DNA of 53,650 nt from an uncultured Flavobacteriales bacterium (GCA_937872175.1 CALMPI010000019.1:1-53650), one strand, 5' to 3'; counted from the stretch's first letter, positions 17,696 through 28,030 are shown. Translations and numbers: made by a program. The notes: generated from the sequence alone by a model not told the origin.

Positions 17696-18064
17696 ATGTC
17701 CAACGACAGAACCAACAGCGTCGTCGGCTTTCTCGCCGGTCTCGCGGCCGGGGCCGCCTTGGGTGTGCTCTTTGCGCCGCGCAGCGGCAAGGATACCCGC
17801 GAAGCCCTCGCGGGAGCCGGTCGCAAAGCACGCGATCGCTTCGGCGACACCATGGACGAAGCGCACCAGGCGTGGAGCGAGATGAAGGGCAGGGCCCAGG
17901 ATACCGCGACCATGACCCGCGAGGACGTCGAGGACTTCCTGCGGTTCCTCTTCGAGGAGGGCCGTGACCTCGCGGACCGGCTGCGGAAGGACGTGACGGC
18001 CACCGCGGAAGAGGCCGCTGCCAAAGCGCAACAGACCGCCGACCACATCCGTCATGGCCACTGA
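17696..18064 (+). CDS. YtxH domain protein (YqjD/ElaB-like position)
   Basis: 122 residues. A short polar N-terminus is followed by one glycine-rich membrane helix (V-V-G-F-L-A-G-L-A-A-G-A-A-L-G-V-L-F-A-P) ending in the A-P-x-S-G-K-x-T-R motif of YtxH proteins. The rest is a charged, probably coiled-coil helix. Such proteins are small envelope stress proteins of unknown mechanism. The start at 17696 is chosen over an upstream ATG (17636), since that one would place the promoter box inside the coding sequence. The stop overlaps the next gene by 11 bases. Confidence 0.85.
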   Translation: MSNDRTNSVVGFLAGLAAGAALGVLFAPRSGKDTREALAGAGRKARDRFGDTMDEAHQAWSEMKGRAQDTATMTREDVEDFLRFLFEEGRDLADRLRKDVTATAEEAAAKAQQTADHIRHGH

Positions 18065-18437
18065 GCCGGAGGCGGACGGCGATCCGAAGGCGACCGACCC
18101 CGGTGCCTTCCTCCATGGGTTGGTGAACGCGTTGAGCGACTACGCCACCGCCGAGAAGGAGCGGCTCACCTTGAGCGCAACGGTACGGGTTGGCGATGGC
18201 CTTGCCCGGCTGGTGCTCGTGGTGGTGGTCCTCTTGGCCGTCAGCGGCGCGGTGCTCATGCTCAGTGTGGCGTGGGCCCTTCTCCTGGCGCGCTGGCTCG
18301 ATGACCCCGTCCTCGGATTCGCCTTCAGCGCCGCCACCGATGTGGTCCTCGGGCTTGCCTTCTACCTGCTCTGGCGCACGGTGCTGCGCGACCGCATCAT
18401 CCTGTCCATTGTGAACTCGGCCCATGACCGCTCCTGA
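18054..18437 (+). CDS. Phage-holin-superfamily membrane protein (YqjE-like)
   Basis: 127 residues. Two adjacent membrane helices (about 48-76 and 85-108) follow an amphipathic N-terminus with Y-A-T-A-E-K-E-R-L-T-L-S, the pattern of the YqjE/holin superfamily III-6 proteins found next to YqjD-like genes. No lysis role is implied; there is no phage gene nearby. It overlaps both neighbours (11 and 14 bases), so the three proteins are probably translationally coupled. Confidence 0.8.
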   Translation: MATEPEADGDPKATDPGAFLHGLVNALSDYATAEKERLTLSATVRVGDGLARLVLVVVVLLAVSGAVLMLSVAWALLLARWLDDPVLGFAFSAATDVVLGLAFYLLWRTVLRDRIILSIVNSAHDRS

Positions 18438-18864
18438 ACGCTTCACCAGCATCGCCGAAGTGCGTGCCGAGCTCGATCGCCGCACGGCGATGCGCGATGC
18501 GCGCCGCGCCGATCTCCGCCAGGAGTGGGCCCGGCTGCAGGATCCAGTGTTCCGCCGCCATCTCCTGGGGGAAGGGGTGCGCCATGCCATCGGTGGCATC
18601 CCCTGGCTGAAGGCATTGCGTGGTCTGTTCACGCCCTCCCGCTCCACCGCAGGGCAATTGGTCGGCCTGGCCATGGGGGCGGGACGCAAGACCCCAGCGG
18701 GACGGGTGGCCGGCATGGTGGCCGGCCTTGTGCTTCCCCTGCTGGTCGACCGGCTCGCCACCCCGGAGCGCGCCGATCAGGTCGTCGGTGAGCTCCGTCG
18801 CAGCTGGGACCGGTTGCGCGACCGCTGGCGCGAACGCCGCGAGCGGCGCCAGGACGAGGTGTGA
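18424..18864 (+). CDS. Small basic protein, third gene of a YqjD-YqjE-YqjK-like operon
   Basis: 146 residues. The N-terminal third is highly charged and helical (V-R-A-E-L-D-R-R-T-A-M-R-D-A-R-R), the middle is hydrophobic and Gly/Ala-rich (about 85-105), and the C-terminus is very basic (R-D-R-W-R-E-R-R-E-R-R). I do not recognise a family; position and composition resemble YqjK. The ATG overlaps the previous gene by 14 bases. The transporter gene starts 24 bases later. Confidence 0.75.
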   Translation: MTAPERFTSIAEVRAELDRRTAMRDARRADLRQEWARLQDPVFRRHLLGEGVRHAIGGIPWLKALRGLFTPSRSTAGQLVGLAMGAGRKTPAGRVAGMVAGLVLPLLVDRLATPERADQVVGELRRSWDRLRDRWRERRERRQDEV

Positions 18865-18888
18865 CCGTGGCGCTGCCTTTCTTTGTGC

Positions 18889-19959
18889 ATGGCCCAACGC
18901 GACGCCCTGCAGCGGTACGTGCTCACCCTGCTCGCGCTGGTGCTCACCGTGTTGGTGCTCGCCTACGGGCGCGACCTGTTCCTCCTCCTGTTCGTCTCGG
19001 CCCTGTTCACCTTCCTCCTGCTTCCGCTCTGCCGGCGCATTGAGCAGGCCGGGCGGCCCCGCTGGGTGGGTGCGCTCGTGGCCACCCTGGCCCTGGTGGC
19101 GGTGGTGATGGGCGCCTTCTTCTTCCTGGGTTGGCAGTTCACCCGCTTCGGCGGGGAGCTACCGGCCCTGCAACAGACACTGAACACCAAGGTACAGGCC
19201 CTGATGCGCTGGGTGGAGAGCGCCGTGCACATCGACCGGCGCGACCAGATCCAGTGGTTCAACGCCCAGGTCGCCGGCCTGGCCGACACCGGCGGGCAGC
19301 TTGTCATGAAGTTCTTCAGCGGTGCCGGCGCCGCCCTCGGCGTCATCGTCCCCATCCCCTTCTTCGTCTTCCTGCTCCTGATGATGAAGGACAAGTTCCG
19401 CGAGTTCCTGGCTCATTGGAGCGATGACCGGGACATGGACGCCGTGGCCATCGTACGTCGCATCAGCGCGCTCAGCCGAAGCTACCTGCGCGGTGTCCTG
19501 CTCGTGATGCTCATCCTGGGCACGCTCAACAGCATCGGCTTTCTGGTGCTCGACCTGCCCTACGCCGTGGTCCTTGGCTTCCTGCTCGCCCTGCTCAACC
19601 TCATCCCCTACATCGGCGTGCTGCTCGGCAGCCTGCTGCCCATCCTGGTCGCGCTCATCACCAAGGACTCCATCGGCTACGCCATCGGCGCGCTGGCCGT
19701 CTGCCTCATCACCCAGTTCCTGGACAACAACTTCATCACCCCCAAGGTGGTGGGTGGCAGCGTGAGCCTCAATCCGCTGGCGAGCATGCTCGCCCTCATC
19801 GCTGCGGGCATGCTCTGGGGCGTGGTGGGCATGGTGGTGGCCATCCCCCTGGCCGGCATGATCAAGCTGGTCTGTGATTCGGTGCCCGGCCTTCGGCCCT
19901 ACGGCTATCTCCTTGGGGAGGAGCGCACCTACGAAGAGGGCGACACGGGGACGGCCTGA
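18889..19959 (+). CDS. AI-2E family transporter
   Basis: 356 residues, normal for the family, with about seven or eight helices. It begins with the usual pair of helices (L-T-L-L-A-L-V-L-T-V-L-V-L-A-Y-G-R-D-L-F), has a soluble loop in the middle, and carries the family motif P-Y-I-G-V-L-L-G-S-L-L-P followed by Q-F-L-D-N-N-F-I-T-P-K-V-V-G. Members export or import diverse small molecules or ions; transport of autoinducer 2 is proven for few, so the substrate is open. The ATG at 18889 follows TTTCTTTG (18878-18885), a weak -7-like box, by three bases. Confidence 0.9.
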   Translation: MAQRDALQRYVLTLLALVLTVLVLAYGRDLFLLLFVSALFTFLLLPLCRRIEQAGRPRWVGALVATLALVAVVMGAFFFLGWQFTRFGGELPALQQTLNTKVQALMRWVESAVHIDRRDQIQWFNAQVAGLADTGGQLVMKFFSGAGAALGVIVPIPFFVFLLLMMKDKFREFLAHWSDDRDMDAVAIVRRISALSRSYLRGVLLVMLILGTLNSIGFLVLDLPYAVVLGFLLALLNLIPYIGVLLGSLLPILVALITKDSIGYAIGALAVCLITQFLDNNFITPKVVGGSVSLNPLASMLALIAAGMLWGVVGMVVAIPLAGMIKLVCDSVPGLRPYGYLLGEERTYEEGDTGTA

Positions 19960-19975
19960 GCCGGTCCTCCGGTCA
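19957..19975. terminator. Short hairpin spanning both convergent stop codons
   Basis: The stop TGA of the transporter and the opposing stop TCA form the outer pairs of a stem (TGA-G-CCGG with CCGGTCA, one bulge, loop TCCT). It is short, so termination in both directions is only a possibility. Confidence 0.3.
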
Positions 19976-21724
19976 ACGCGCCGGATGCACCCCCAGGTCG
20001 CGGTATTCAAGCATCAACGCGCTTTCGTTGCCGAAGCCGTTCTCGATGCCCATGCGGCGCATGCGGAAACCCATGTGCAGCGGAGAGGTCGCCACCAGGT
20101 CGAACCGATCGGGGAATCCCATGCCCTCCTCCTTCAGGCAGGTGAGGTAGTACATGGTCACATCGAAGCCCAGGAAGGCATACGGCCCCGCGTCCGTGCC
20201 GTGCTCCACCCTGAACCGCTCCGTGAACGCACGCACCGCAGGGGCGTCCCGGTCGATGTGCGTGGCGGCGGGCACGTGCAGGTCCAGTTTGTTCAGGTCG
20301 CCGGGCTCCAGCACGTCCATGCTGCTCCAGGCCGGCATGCCGAACACCGCGATGCGGTACTTCCCCACCAGCGGGGTGAGGCGCGTGACCAGCGAGCTCA
20401 CGAACTCCACGTCCTCGCTGGGCACCAGCAGCACGTTCAGCCGGGCGAGGTCCAGCTTCCCGGTCAGGTCGCCGAGGTCCCGCTTGCCGGGTCGGGCCAC
20501 CAGCGCACTGTCCCGCAGCCGGTCCGTGCGCTCGGCGAGCGCCGCCTGCACGGCCCGGAGCAATTGGTCCTGGAGCTCCTTCTCCGCCGGCAGGTCGGGC
20601 CGCAGCAGGATCAGGTTCTCCCGGGCGTGCTTCGTGCCCGCATACCGCCCCATGTGCTGCACCAGGTCCGGGCGGCCGCTGATCACCTTGCTCACCTGCG
20701 GATGGCCCAGGATCACCTTGTTGCTCTGCGGCACCGGGCACACGATGTGCGCATCGCGCACCACGGCCGCCAGCTGATCGATCGCGCCGCGGTGGAACGG
20801 ACCGATGAACAGGTCCATGGTCCGCATCTCCCCCTTGCGCAACACCGGCCCCCACGTGGTGGCGTCCTCCCCCACGTCGTGGAGATGCACGTCCAGCTGC
20901 ATGCCCGTGCGGGCCATGGAGTCGATCGCCATGCGCGCCCCGGCGAGGAACTGTCCGGCGATGTCGGTGACGGTGTACAGCCCCTGCTGGTCCGGGTCGG
21001 CGCTGTGCACACTGTCATTGCGGTCCAGGCAGAGAGGCAGCAGCAGGCCCACCTGGTAGCGGATCGGCCTGCGCACGGTATCCAGCACGGGCTCCGGCTC
21101 GGGCGGCGCGGGGATGCGCAGGTAGGTGCCCACCTTCAGGCCCTCCGCCAGGCCGCCGTTGGCCTCCTTCAGCGCCTCGATGGTGACCCCGTACCGCTTG
21201 CCCAGGCTGAAGAGCGTCTCCCCCGCAAGCACCAGGTGCGACCGGCTGTTGTCCGCGCGTGCCGGCTCGGCCGCGATCACGGGCACCTCCTTGGAGGTCG
21301 CCGGCGGGATCACCAGTTCCATGCCCGCCTTCAGCCCGCCCACCAGCTCGGGGTTGCGCTCGATCAGGGCCGTCTGCTCCACCCCGTACCGCTGTGCGAT
21401 GCCGAACAGCGTTTCCTTCTTCGCCACCGTGTGCACCAGCTCGCCGGTGGCCCGGAACTTCGGTGCGCTGCGCAGTTCCTTGCGGTCCACCGCGTCCTGC
21501 GGGATCAGCAGCACCTGCCCGATGCTGAGGCCCTGCGCCGCCGCCGGGTTGGCCGCCGTGAGGTCGGCCACCGGCACCGCATAGTGCCGGCTGATCCCGT
21601 ACAGGGTCTGACCGGCCACCACCGTGTGCACCACGTAGCGCTTCCCGTCCACCACACGCACCTCCTGCGCCAGCAGGGCAGGCGTCAGGAGCAGGACCAG
21701 GAGCAGGGCCAGCGGACGCATCAT
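19973..21724 (-). CDS. Secreted protein with three LysM domains and a periplasmic-binding-protein-like domain
   Basis: 583 residues with a signal peptide ([16 protein letters not shown]). Three LysM modules lie at about 31-76, 97-141 and 162-206, each with a G-x-T-L-x-x-I/L-x-x-x-Y core, and should bind peptidoglycan. The C-terminal ~360 residues resemble a type I periplasmic binding protein (V-G-L-L-L-P-L ... [14 protein letters not shown] ... V-F-G-M-P-A-W-S-S). A role as a cell-wall-tethered sensor or a peptidoglycan-synthesis helper is inference. Its ATG overlaps the guaA stop by four bases (ATGA), so it is translated from the guaA transcript. Confidence 0.85.
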   Translation of the reverse strand: MMRPLALLLVLLLTPALLAQEVRVVDGKRYVVHTVVAGQTLYGISRHYAVPVADLTAANPAAAQGLSIGQVLLIPQDAVDRKELRSAPKFRATGELVHTVAKKETLFGIAQRYGVEQTALIERNPELVGGLKAGMELVIPPATSKEVPVIAAEPARADNSRSHLVLAGETLFSLGKRYGVTIEALKEANGGLAEGLKVGTYLRIPAPPEPEPVLDTVRRPIRYQVGLLLPLCLDRNDSVHSADPDQQGLYTVTDIAGQFLAGARMAIDSMARTGMQLDVHLHDVGEDATTWGPVLRKGEMRTMDLFIGPFHRGAIDQLAAVVRDAHIVCPVPQSNKVILGHPQVSKVISGRPDLVQHMGRYAGTKHARENLILLRPDLPAEKELQDQLLRAVQAALAERTDRLRDSALVARPGKRDLGDLTGKLDLARLNVLLVPSEDVEFVSSLVTRLTPLVGKYRIAVFGMPAWSSMDVLEPGDLNKLDLHVPAATHIDRDAPAVRAFTERFRVEHGTDAGPYAFLGFDVTMYYLTCLKEEGMGFPDRFDLVATSPLHMGFRMRRMGIENGFGNESALMLEYRDLGVHPAR

Positions 21725-23256
21725 TCCCATTCGATGGTGGCGGGGGGCTTGCTGCTGATGTCGTACACCACGCGGTTCACGCCGTTCACCCGGTTGATGA
21801 TGGCGTTCGAGATCCGTGCCAGGAAGGCGTGCGGCAGATCGCACCAGTCCGCCGTCATCCCGTCGGTGCTGGTCACCGCCCGCAGGGCCACGGCGTTCTC
21901 GTAGGTGCGCTCGTCGCCCATCACGCCCACGCTGCGCACCGGCAGCAGGATGGCGCCGGCCTGCCACACCTGGTCGTAGAGCCCTTCGTCGCGCAGGCCC
22001 TGCACCCAGATGGCGTCCACCTCCTGCAGCAGCGCCACCTTCTCGGCGGTGACCTCGCCCAGGATGCGGATGCCCAGCCCCGGGCCCGGGAAGGGATGGC
22101 GGCCCAGCAGGCGCGCATCGAGCCCCAGCTCCCGGCCCACACGCCGCACCTCGTCCTTGAAGATCAGGCGCAGCGGCTCCACCACCTGCATCTTCATCCG
22201 CTCGGGAAGCCCGCCCACGTTGTGGTGGCTCTTGATGGTGACGCTCGGCCCGTTCACGCTCACGCTCTCGATCACATCCGGGTAGATGGTGCCCTGACCC
22301 AGCCACTTCACGTCCTGGATGCGGTGGGCTTCGGTGTCGAAGACCTCGATGAAGGTGCGGCCGATGGCCTTGCGCTTCGCCTCCGGCTCCTCCAGCCCAC
22401 GCAGGGCGGCGTAGAACCGGTCCCGCGCATCCACGCCGGTGATGTTGAGGCCCAGGTGCCGGTAATCCTCCAGCACCTGCGCGAACTCGTTCTTGCGCAG
22501 CAGGCCGTTGTCCACGAAGATGCAGTGCAACCGGTCGCCGATGGCCCGCTGCAGCAGCACCGCCGCCACCGTGCTGTCCACCCCGCCGCTCAGGGCCATC
22601 ACCACCTGGTCCGTGCCCAGCTGCTCGCGCAGCCGGTCCACCGTGGTGGACACGAAGGCGTGCGGGGTCCAGTCGCCGGCGCAGCCGCACACGCCGTGCA
22701 CGAAGTTGCGCAGCAGCTGCAGGCCCTCGGTGGTGTGGTACACCTCCGGGTGGAACTGCACCGCGAAGGTGGGCTCGTCCTTCAGCCGGTAGGCGGCCAC
22801 CGGCACGGCATGGGTGCTGGCCATCACCTGCATGCGCCCCTCCGCCCCCGTGATGCTGTCGCCGTGGCTCATCCACACCTGGCTGCCGGGGTGAATGCCG
22901 TCGAAGAGCGGCGCGCTGATGTGGATGTTGTCCAGATGGGCGCGGCCGTATTCGCGCACGGTGCTGCGCACCACGGGCGCCCCTTCGCGCCGGGCCAGCA
23001 GCTGGGCCCCGTAGCACACGGCCAGCACCGGCACCCGGCCCTGGAAGCCGCGGATGTCGGTGTCGGGCGCGTTGGGGTCGTGCACGCTGAAGGGGCTGCC
23101 GCTGAGGATGACGCCCTTGATCGAGGCATCCCCCGCCAGCGAGGCCGCCTTGGTGAAGGGGTGGATCTCGCAGTACACGTTGAGCTCGCGCACGCGCCGG
23201 GCGATCAGCTGGGTGTACTGGCTGCCGTGGTCGAGGATGAGGATGGTGTCGGGCAC
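21721..23256 (-). CDS. guaA: GMP synthase (glutamine-hydrolysing)
   Basis: 511 residues, the expected length. It converts XMP to GMP with ATP and glutamine. The class I amidotransferase domain has the nucleophile Cys in A-V-C-Y-G-A-Q and the partner F-H-P-E; the ATP pyrophosphatase domain has L-S-G-G-V-D-S-T; the C-terminal dimerisation domain has [13 protein letters not shown] and ends P-P-A-T-I-E-W-E. The start is a GTG at 23256, giving [17 protein letters not shown]; longer frames upstream have no family similarity. A perfect TACCTTTG box lies 38 bases upstream. Confidence 0.96.
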   Translation of the reverse strand: MPDTILILDHGSQYTQLIARRVRELNVYCEIHPFTKAASLAGDASIKGVILSGSPFSVHDPNAPDTDIRGFQGRVPVLAVCYGAQLLARREGAPVVRSTVREYGRAHLDNIHISAPLFDGIHPGSQVWMSHGDSITGAEGRMQVMASTHAVPVAAYRLKDEPTFAVQFHPEVYHTTEGLQLLRNFVHGVCGCAGDWTPHAFVSTTVDRLREQLGTDQVVMALSGGVDSTVAAVLLQRAIGDRLHCIFVDNGLLRKNEFAQVLEDYRHLGLNITGVDARDRFYAALRGLEEPEAKRKAIGRTFIEVFDTEAHRIQDVKWLGQGTIYPDVIESVSVNGPSVTIKSHHNVGGLPERMKMQVVEPLRLIFKDEVRRVGRELGLDARLLGRHPFPGPGLGIRILGEVTAEKVALLQEVDAIWVQGLRDEGLYDQVWQAGAILLPVRSVGVMGDERTYENAVALRAVTSTDGMTADWCDLPHAFLARISNAIINRVNGVNRVVYDISSKPPATIEWE

Positions 23257-23294
23257 GCAGGGGGGCACGCGCTGAGGGCGCTGTGGCAGGGCGG

Positions 23295-23302
23295 CAAAGG
23301 TA
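23295..23302 (-). promoter_or_regulatory. -7 box of guaA (perfect TACCTTTG)
   Basis: Exact TAnnTTTG on the minus strand, 38 bases before the GTG start, predicting a leader of about 30 bases. Confidence 0.65.
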
Positions 23303-23321
23303 TCCCTCCGACCCGCCCCCC

Positions 23322-23342
23322 GATCGTGGATGGATCGTGGAT
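23322..23342. repeat. Tandem 10-base repeat GATCGTGGAT upstream of guaA
   Basis: Two exact copies (23322-23331 and 23333-23342) spaced 11 bases apart, one helical turn. They cover the expected -33 region of the guaA promoter, so a regulator site is possible. Confidence 0.45.
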
Positions 23343-23488
23343 AACTGATGGCGCAAGGGGTTGACCCGCAGGCTTTTCCCCGCGTCTTGCCGGTGGATGC
23401 GCACCATTCGCGGACCGGCCGTACCTTCACGGGACCGACCGCTCCCCATTCTTCACGATCGCCTAACGATCGGAGGTTCAAGGGGTGC

Positions 23489-23496
23489 GATCTTTG
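23489..23496 (+). promoter_or_regulatory. -7-like box (GATCTTTG) of the 976-residue T9SS gene
   Basis: Differs from TAnnTTTG in the first base and lies eight bases before the ATG at 23505. A dyad of two CGATCG hexamers (23456-23461 and 23467-23472) lies just upstream. Confidence 0.45.
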
Positions 23497-23504
23497 CGGC
23501 CGCG

Positions 23505-26435
23505 ATGGAACGCCACCGCCCTGCCCTCCGGACCTTTACGGTCCTGGTGCTCGCCTTGGGGCTTGCGATGCCACGCGTCCTGGCCCAGGCGGTGCAGTTC
23601 AACACCACGGCCATCACCTGCCTGGAGAACGCGCCGATCCAGACCTTCAATCTCAGTTGGGGCATCGGCTGGCCGGCACTTCAGCAGATCGTCATCGGCG
23701 TTTCAGTGAATCCAGGTACCGTTTACGGTGGGGCCCCGAACGATTACATCACCAACCCGGCGGAGTTCGCATCCACCATCACACTCACCCCTGCCGGAGG
23801 GTCGACGATGACCTCCATCGCCACATCGCTGCGCGTGCAACCGAGCAACGACGGCCTGATCGATGGCAACAACATCATCACCTTCACCATCCTGTCGGTG
23901 CCGGCGGGCTTCAGCATCGGGCTGAACGCCGTGGCCACCTTGACGATCGTGGACATCAACGCGCCCACGACGGTGTTCAACCAGGGGGACATCGTGATCG
24001 TGGGGGTGAACGCCAACAACGGGACGTGCTCCGGCATCACGGGCCAGGACGAGGTCAGCTTCTTCTCCTTCCTCGACATCACGCCCAACACCACGATCGA
24101 CCTCACGGATTGCGGGTATGAGTACACCAATGCGGGGCAATGGGGAGATAGCGAAGGGGCTGTGCGGATGACCCGAACGGGCCCGACGATCCCAGCAGGT
24201 ACCGTGATCACCTTTCGGTTCAGCAACACGGCAGGCACGACGAACGTGCAGAGCGCAGCACCTGATGGCTTCTGGTCCTGCTCCCCCTACGCTTCCCCGT
24301 TCTATGGAGCACCGAACCAGGTCTTCTCCAATGCGCTGAATCTCAATGTGAACGGGGACCAGCTCTTCTTCATGCAGTTCCCCGGTCCCATGGCCGGCGC
24401 CTGGACCAATCCTGCTGGAGGGGCCAATGCCACCTACAACGGCACGGTGCTGTACGGATACAGCACCACGGGCAGCTGGCTGAGCTTCCAGAACAGCACC
24501 CAGCGGTCGGGGCTACCCCCGGGCATGCCCTGCTTCAGCATGGGGCCCTCGTCCACCACGGACTGGAGCAAGTACACGGGTCCGCAGACCATCACCACCC
24601 AGCGCGGCTGGTTGATCCGGATCGACGACCCGGTGAACTGGACCTCGTACACCAGCTGCGCCAACTACGCTGCGGGCCTGCCCAACTACGTGTCGGCCCC
24701 GGTGCTGCCCATCACCCCGGGCGGCTTCATCCCGGGCCTGTGGACCGGCGCGAAGACCAACGACTGGTTCGACTGCCGCAACTGGGACGATGCCACCGTG
24801 CCCGTGGCCACCACCAACGTGTTGATCGACCAGACCAGCTTGCAGAGCTGCGTGGTGACCGGAGGCGGCACGGCGGTGTGCGACGACCTCACGGTGCGCA
24901 CCGACGGGATCAGCCGCTTCCTGCAGGTGAACGGGGCCAGCACCCTGAACGCGGGCGGCACCGTGGTGGTGCAACGCACGGCCGGCGCGGGCCTGATGGG
25001 CATCGACATCGTGGGCGGCAGCACCTTCCAATGCGCCGAGCTGAGCGTGAACGGGGTCAACCTCGCCACACCTGACGCGCGCTTCATGAGCAACGCCACC
25101 ACCAACACGGTGACCGTGCTGAGCGATGTGAACATCATGCCCGGCGGCCTGCTCGACCTGAGCAACGGCGTGGTGGGCAGCCTGATGAACGTGGGCGGCG
25201 ACTGGAACAACACCGCCGCCGAGACCAACTTCGACGAGCTCGGCAGCACGGTGGTGATGAACGCCACCGGCAACCAGGGCATCCTGCCGGCGGGCTTCAC
25301 CGAGATCTTCAGCACCCTGCGCATCAACAAGCCCAGCGGCGATATCCTGCTGGGCGATCCGGTGCGGGTGAACACGAACCTGGACCTGCTGCAGGGCCGC
25401 ATCTTCAGCGCGCCCGGCCTCACGCTGGGGCCCATCGCGACGGCCACCAACGCCAGCGACCTCAGCTTCGTGCACGGCCCGCTCCAGAAGATCGGCCTCA
25501 CCGACCTCACCTACCCGGTGGGCAAGGGCAACAGCCACCGCCCCGCCCGCCTGCAGGGCCTCACCGGCACGGCCACCGATGCCTTCACCGTGGAGTACTT
25601 CGCCGCCGACCCGCAGGGGACCTTCGGCAATGCGCTGGACGTGACCCTCGACCACATCAGCAGCTGCGAGTACTGGACGATCGACCGCACGGCGGGTAGC
25701 CCGAACGCCACCGTGGTGCTGAGCTGGGACACGCCGGAGAGCTGCGGCGTCACCGCCCTGCCCGACCTGCGGGTGGCGCGCTGGGATGGCGCCCTCTGGC
25801 TCGACCGCGGCAACGGCGCCACCACCGGGAACACGATCACCGGCACGGTGGCCACCGCCGTGCAGCAGACGGCCTTCAGCCCCTGGACCCTGGCCTCGGT
25901 GAGCGCACTGAACCCCCTGCCGGTGGAGCTGCTCCATTTCACCGCCCGGCCCGATGGCGATCGCGTGCGCCTCGACTGGGCCACGGCCACCGAACGCAAC
26001 AACGCCTTCTTCACCGTGGAGCGCAGCGCGGACAACCACACCTTCGGCGCGGTGATCGAAGTGGACGGTGCCGGTGACAGCCAACAGCAACTGGACTACT
26101 CGGCCTACGACAACGCCCCGCTCCCCGGCCTGAGCTATTACCGCCTGCGGCAAACGGACCATGACGGCAGCTCCACCGTGAGCGCGTCGGTGGCCGTGCA
26201 GTTCGCGGACCAGGTCGCGCGACCCGTGCTCTACACCAGCGACGGTGAACTGTGGCTGAGGTACAGCATCGCGGCCGGTACCTGGGTGGACGTGTTGGAC
26301 GCCAGTGGTCGCGTGGTGCGGAGCTTCCGGACGACCGATGCGGCGGTGATGCGGCTGCCCGTGACCGACCTGCGACCCGGGGCCTACCTCCTGCGCATCG
26401 ACGGCGGGGCCGAGGTGCTACGCTTCCTGCGGTGA
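23505..26435 (+). CDS. Large secreted T9SS protein, lamin-tail-like N-terminal region
   Basis: 976 residues with a signal peptide ([17 protein letters not shown]). After about 150 residues of beta-sandwich comes a region with [23 protein letters not shown] that resembles lamin-tail-type domains of secreted bacterial proteins. The middle holds [18 protein letters not shown] and a right-handed-helix-like series of short strands. Near the C-terminus is the common pre-sorting domain P-V-E-L-L-H-F-T-A ... V-E-R-S-A-D, then a T9SS domain ending [18 protein letters not shown]. Function unknown. The 3' end overlaps the convergent bshC by 18 bases. Confidence 0.85.
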   Translation: MERHRPALRTFTVLVLALGLAMPRVLAQAVQFNTTAITCLENAPIQTFNLSWGIGWPALQQIVIGVSVNPGTVYGGAPNDYITNPAEFASTITLTPAGGSTMTSIATSLRVQPSNDGLIDGNNIITFTILSVPAGFSIGLNAVATLTIVDINAPTTVFNQGDIVIVGVNANNGTCSGITGQDEVSFFSFLDITPNTTIDLTDCGYEYTNAGQWGDSEGAVRMTRTGPTIPAGTVITFRFSNTAGTTNVQSAAPDGFWSCSPYASPFYGAPNQVFSNALNLNVNGDQLFFMQFPGPMAGAWTNPAGGANATYNGTVLYGYSTTGSWLSFQNSTQRSGLPPGMPCFSMGPSSTTDWSKYTGPQTITTQRGWLIRIDDPVNWTSYTSCANYAAGLPNYVSAPVLPITPGGFIPGLWTGAKTNDWFDCRNWDDATVPVATTNVLIDQTSLQSCVVTGGGTAVCDDLTVRTDGISRFLQVNGASTLNAGGTVVVQRTAGAGLMGIDIVGGSTFQCAELSVNGVNLATPDARFMSNATTNTVTVLSDVNIMPGGLLDLSNGVVGSLMNVGGDWNNTAAETNFDELGSTVVMNATGNQGILPAGFTEIFSTLRINKPSGDILLGDPVRVNTNLDLLQGRIFSAPGLTLGPIATATNASDLSFVHGPLQKIGLTDLTYPVGKGNSHRPARLQGLTGTATDAFTVEYFAADPQGTFGNALDVTLDHISSCEYWTIDRTAGSPNATVVLSWDTPESCGVTALPDLRVARWDGALWLDRGNGATTGNTITGTVATAVQQTAFSPWTLASVSALNPLPVELLHFTARPDGDRVRLDWATATERNNAFFTVERSADNHTFGAVIEVDGAGDSQQQLDYSAYDNAPLPGLSYYRLRQTDHDGSSTVSASVAVQFADQVARPVLYTSDGELWLRYSIAAGTWVDVLDASGRVVRSFRTTDAAVMRLPVTDLRPGAYLLRIDGGAEVLRFLR

Positions 26436-28016
26436 GCGCGGTGGCAGCACGAACACGGAGAAGTGCTTCTCCAACGGGTCCAGCTCGTTCAACAGGCGAT
26501 CGATCATCGACAGGCCGTGGTCGGCGAGCAGGCTGAGGAAGCCCTCGCGCCGCTCCTGCAGCACGCCGCCGGGGAAGACCGCTTCGCGGATCGCCTGGTA
26601 ACGCCGAAGCACCACCTCGTTGCGATGCTTCGCCGTGCGCAGCAGCCGCTGTTCCATGCGCTCGAGGCCATGCAGGGCGCGCTGCTCAGCGCTGGCCGCC
26701 GACCGCACGAAGCTGGGTCCCGCTGCCGCGTTGCGTTCGGCGAGGCCACGGAACAAGGCCTGAAGGGCCGCGCGTTCCGCATCGAGACGCGTGGCGAACG
26801 GGGCATCGCGTTCGGCCAGGCGCCGTTCCACTCCATGCCGCTCGGCGAACAGGTCGTCCACCGCGAGGCCCAGGGCGGCGAGCTGGGCGGCCTGCCCCTC
26901 TTCGATGAACACGGCCGAGGTGCGCAGCGTGGTCACCGGCATGGGCAACTGCACCGCTTGGAAGGCCCACCGCAGCTGCATCCAGTACGCCAGCTCGCCA
27001 CCTCCGCCCACGACCGCCACGTTGGGCAGCACCGTCTCCTGATAGAGCGGGCGCATCAGCACGTTCGGCGAGAAGTCCTCCGGCCGCTCCTCCAGCGCCT
27101 CCAAGGCCTCATCCATGGTCCAGCGCGGGCCACCGTCCAGCACCTGCACGTGATCCCCGTCCGGCGCGATGCGCGCGCGCGATCCCGGTGCCAGGTGGAA
27201 CAGGTTGATCGGCCGCACATGGGCCTGGGCGCTGTAGCCCTCCGGGAATTGCTGTTCGGCGTAGGCCGCGGTGCGGGCGATCATGCCGTTCAGCAACTCC
27301 TCGCGCATCACCGGGGCGAACAGCGCCTTCAAGGCGGGATCGTCACCGTCCAGCACCACCAGGCCCAGGTGTCCGAAGAGAGCGTTCATCAGCCGTCGGG
27401 TGGCGTCGGCCAGGCTGCGGCCGTCGACATAGGCTTCGCGGAGCAGGGTGCGCAGGTCCTCGGCCTGCGGTCCCAGCAGCGCTTCCACCTGCCGCAGCAC
27501 CGGCCCGATCCCGGCCAGGGTCATGCGCCCCACCGGCCCGGTCGCCGTTGTGCTCCACCGCACGGTGCCGCCGCGCAGCACCACATGGTCCACCTCGGCC
27601 CGATCGTGGTCCTCGCTGGCCATCCAGAACACGGGCACCACCGGATGCGCTTCCGAGGAGAGGTCGCGCGCCAGCCGCACCGCGTTCAACACCTTGAACA
27701 GCACGAAGGCCGGGCCGCCGAAGAGGCAGAGCTGGTGGCCCGTGGTGACGGTGAAGGTGCCCGGGCGCGCCAGCCGGTCGAGGTTGGCCTGCACGGCCTC
27801 GGTGCGGGGAAGGTCGCCGTACTGCCGGCGCAGCGCCTCGGTCAGGGCCAGCCGATGGGCGGCGGGGAAGCTTCGCGCCTGTAGCGCTTCCTGCATCCCT
27901 GAGGCATGGAACCCGTGCTGCCGGAACGGCTGGATGGGCGGCGCATCCTCCAGCAGGTCGAGCACCATCCGGCTGAACTGGCCGGTGGCCGCGTAGGGCA
28001 GGGCAAAGCGCCGCAT
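26418..28016 (-). CDS. bshC: Bacillithiol biosynthesis cysteine-adding enzyme BshC
   Basis: 532 residues, the usual size. BshC performs the last step of bacillithiol synthesis, joining cysteine to GlcN-malate. Family signatures visible are T-T-G-H-Q-L-C-L-F-G-G-P-A-F-V-L-F-K near residue 110, F-W-M-A-S-E-D-H-D, and V-G-G-G-G-E-L-A-Y-W-M-Q-L, with a C-terminal coiled coil. bshA and bshB are not in the window, which is common since they are often unlinked. The ATG at 28016 lies six bases after a perfect -7 box. The 3' end overlaps the convergent T9SS gene by 18 bases. Confidence 0.93.
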   Translation of the reverse strand: MRRFALPYAATGQFSRMVLDLLEDAPPIQPFRQHGFHASGMQEALQARSFPAAHRLALTEALRRQYGDLPRTEAVQANLDRLARPGTFTVTTGHQLCLFGGPAFVLFKVLNAVRLARDLSSEAHPVVPVFWMASEDHDRAEVDHVVLRGGTVRWSTTATGPVGRMTLAGIGPVLRQVEALLGPQAEDLRTLLREAYVDGRSLADATRRLMNALFGHLGLVVLDGDDPALKALFAPVMREELLNGMIARTAAYAEQQFPEGYSAQAHVRPINLFHLAPGSRARIAPDGDHVQVLDGGPRWTMDEALEALEERPEDFSPNVLMRPLYQETVLPNVAVVGGGGELAYWMQLRWAFQAVQLPMPVTTLRTSAVFIEEGQAAQLAALGLAVDDLFAERHGVERRLAERDAPFATRLDAERAALQALFRGLAERNAAAGPSFVRSAASAEQRALHGLERMEQRLLRTAKHRNEVVLRRYQAIREAVFPGGVLQERREGFLSLLADHGLSMIDRLLNELDPLEKHFSVFVLPPRSPQEA

Positions 28017-28022
28017 GGGCGG

Positions 28023-28030
28023 CAAAGGTA
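28023..28030 (-). promoter_or_regulatory. -7 box of bshC (perfect TACCTTTG)
   Basis: Exact TAnnTTTG on the minus strand ending six bases before the ATG, predicting a leaderless or nearly leaderless mRNA. Confidence 0.6.

Noticed and set aside
18054..18437. Holin-like gene as a sign of prophage
   Set aside because: The neighbours form a YqjD-YqjE-YqjK-like housekeeping operon and no other phage gene is present.
23336..23346. A DnaA-box-like TTATCCAC on the minus strand near guaA
   Set aside because: It is a single imperfect copy with no dnaA, no cluster and no AT-rich unwinding region.
21829..23364. A 511-codon frame antisense to guaA
   Set aside because: guaA on the other strand is complete and has all its motifs.
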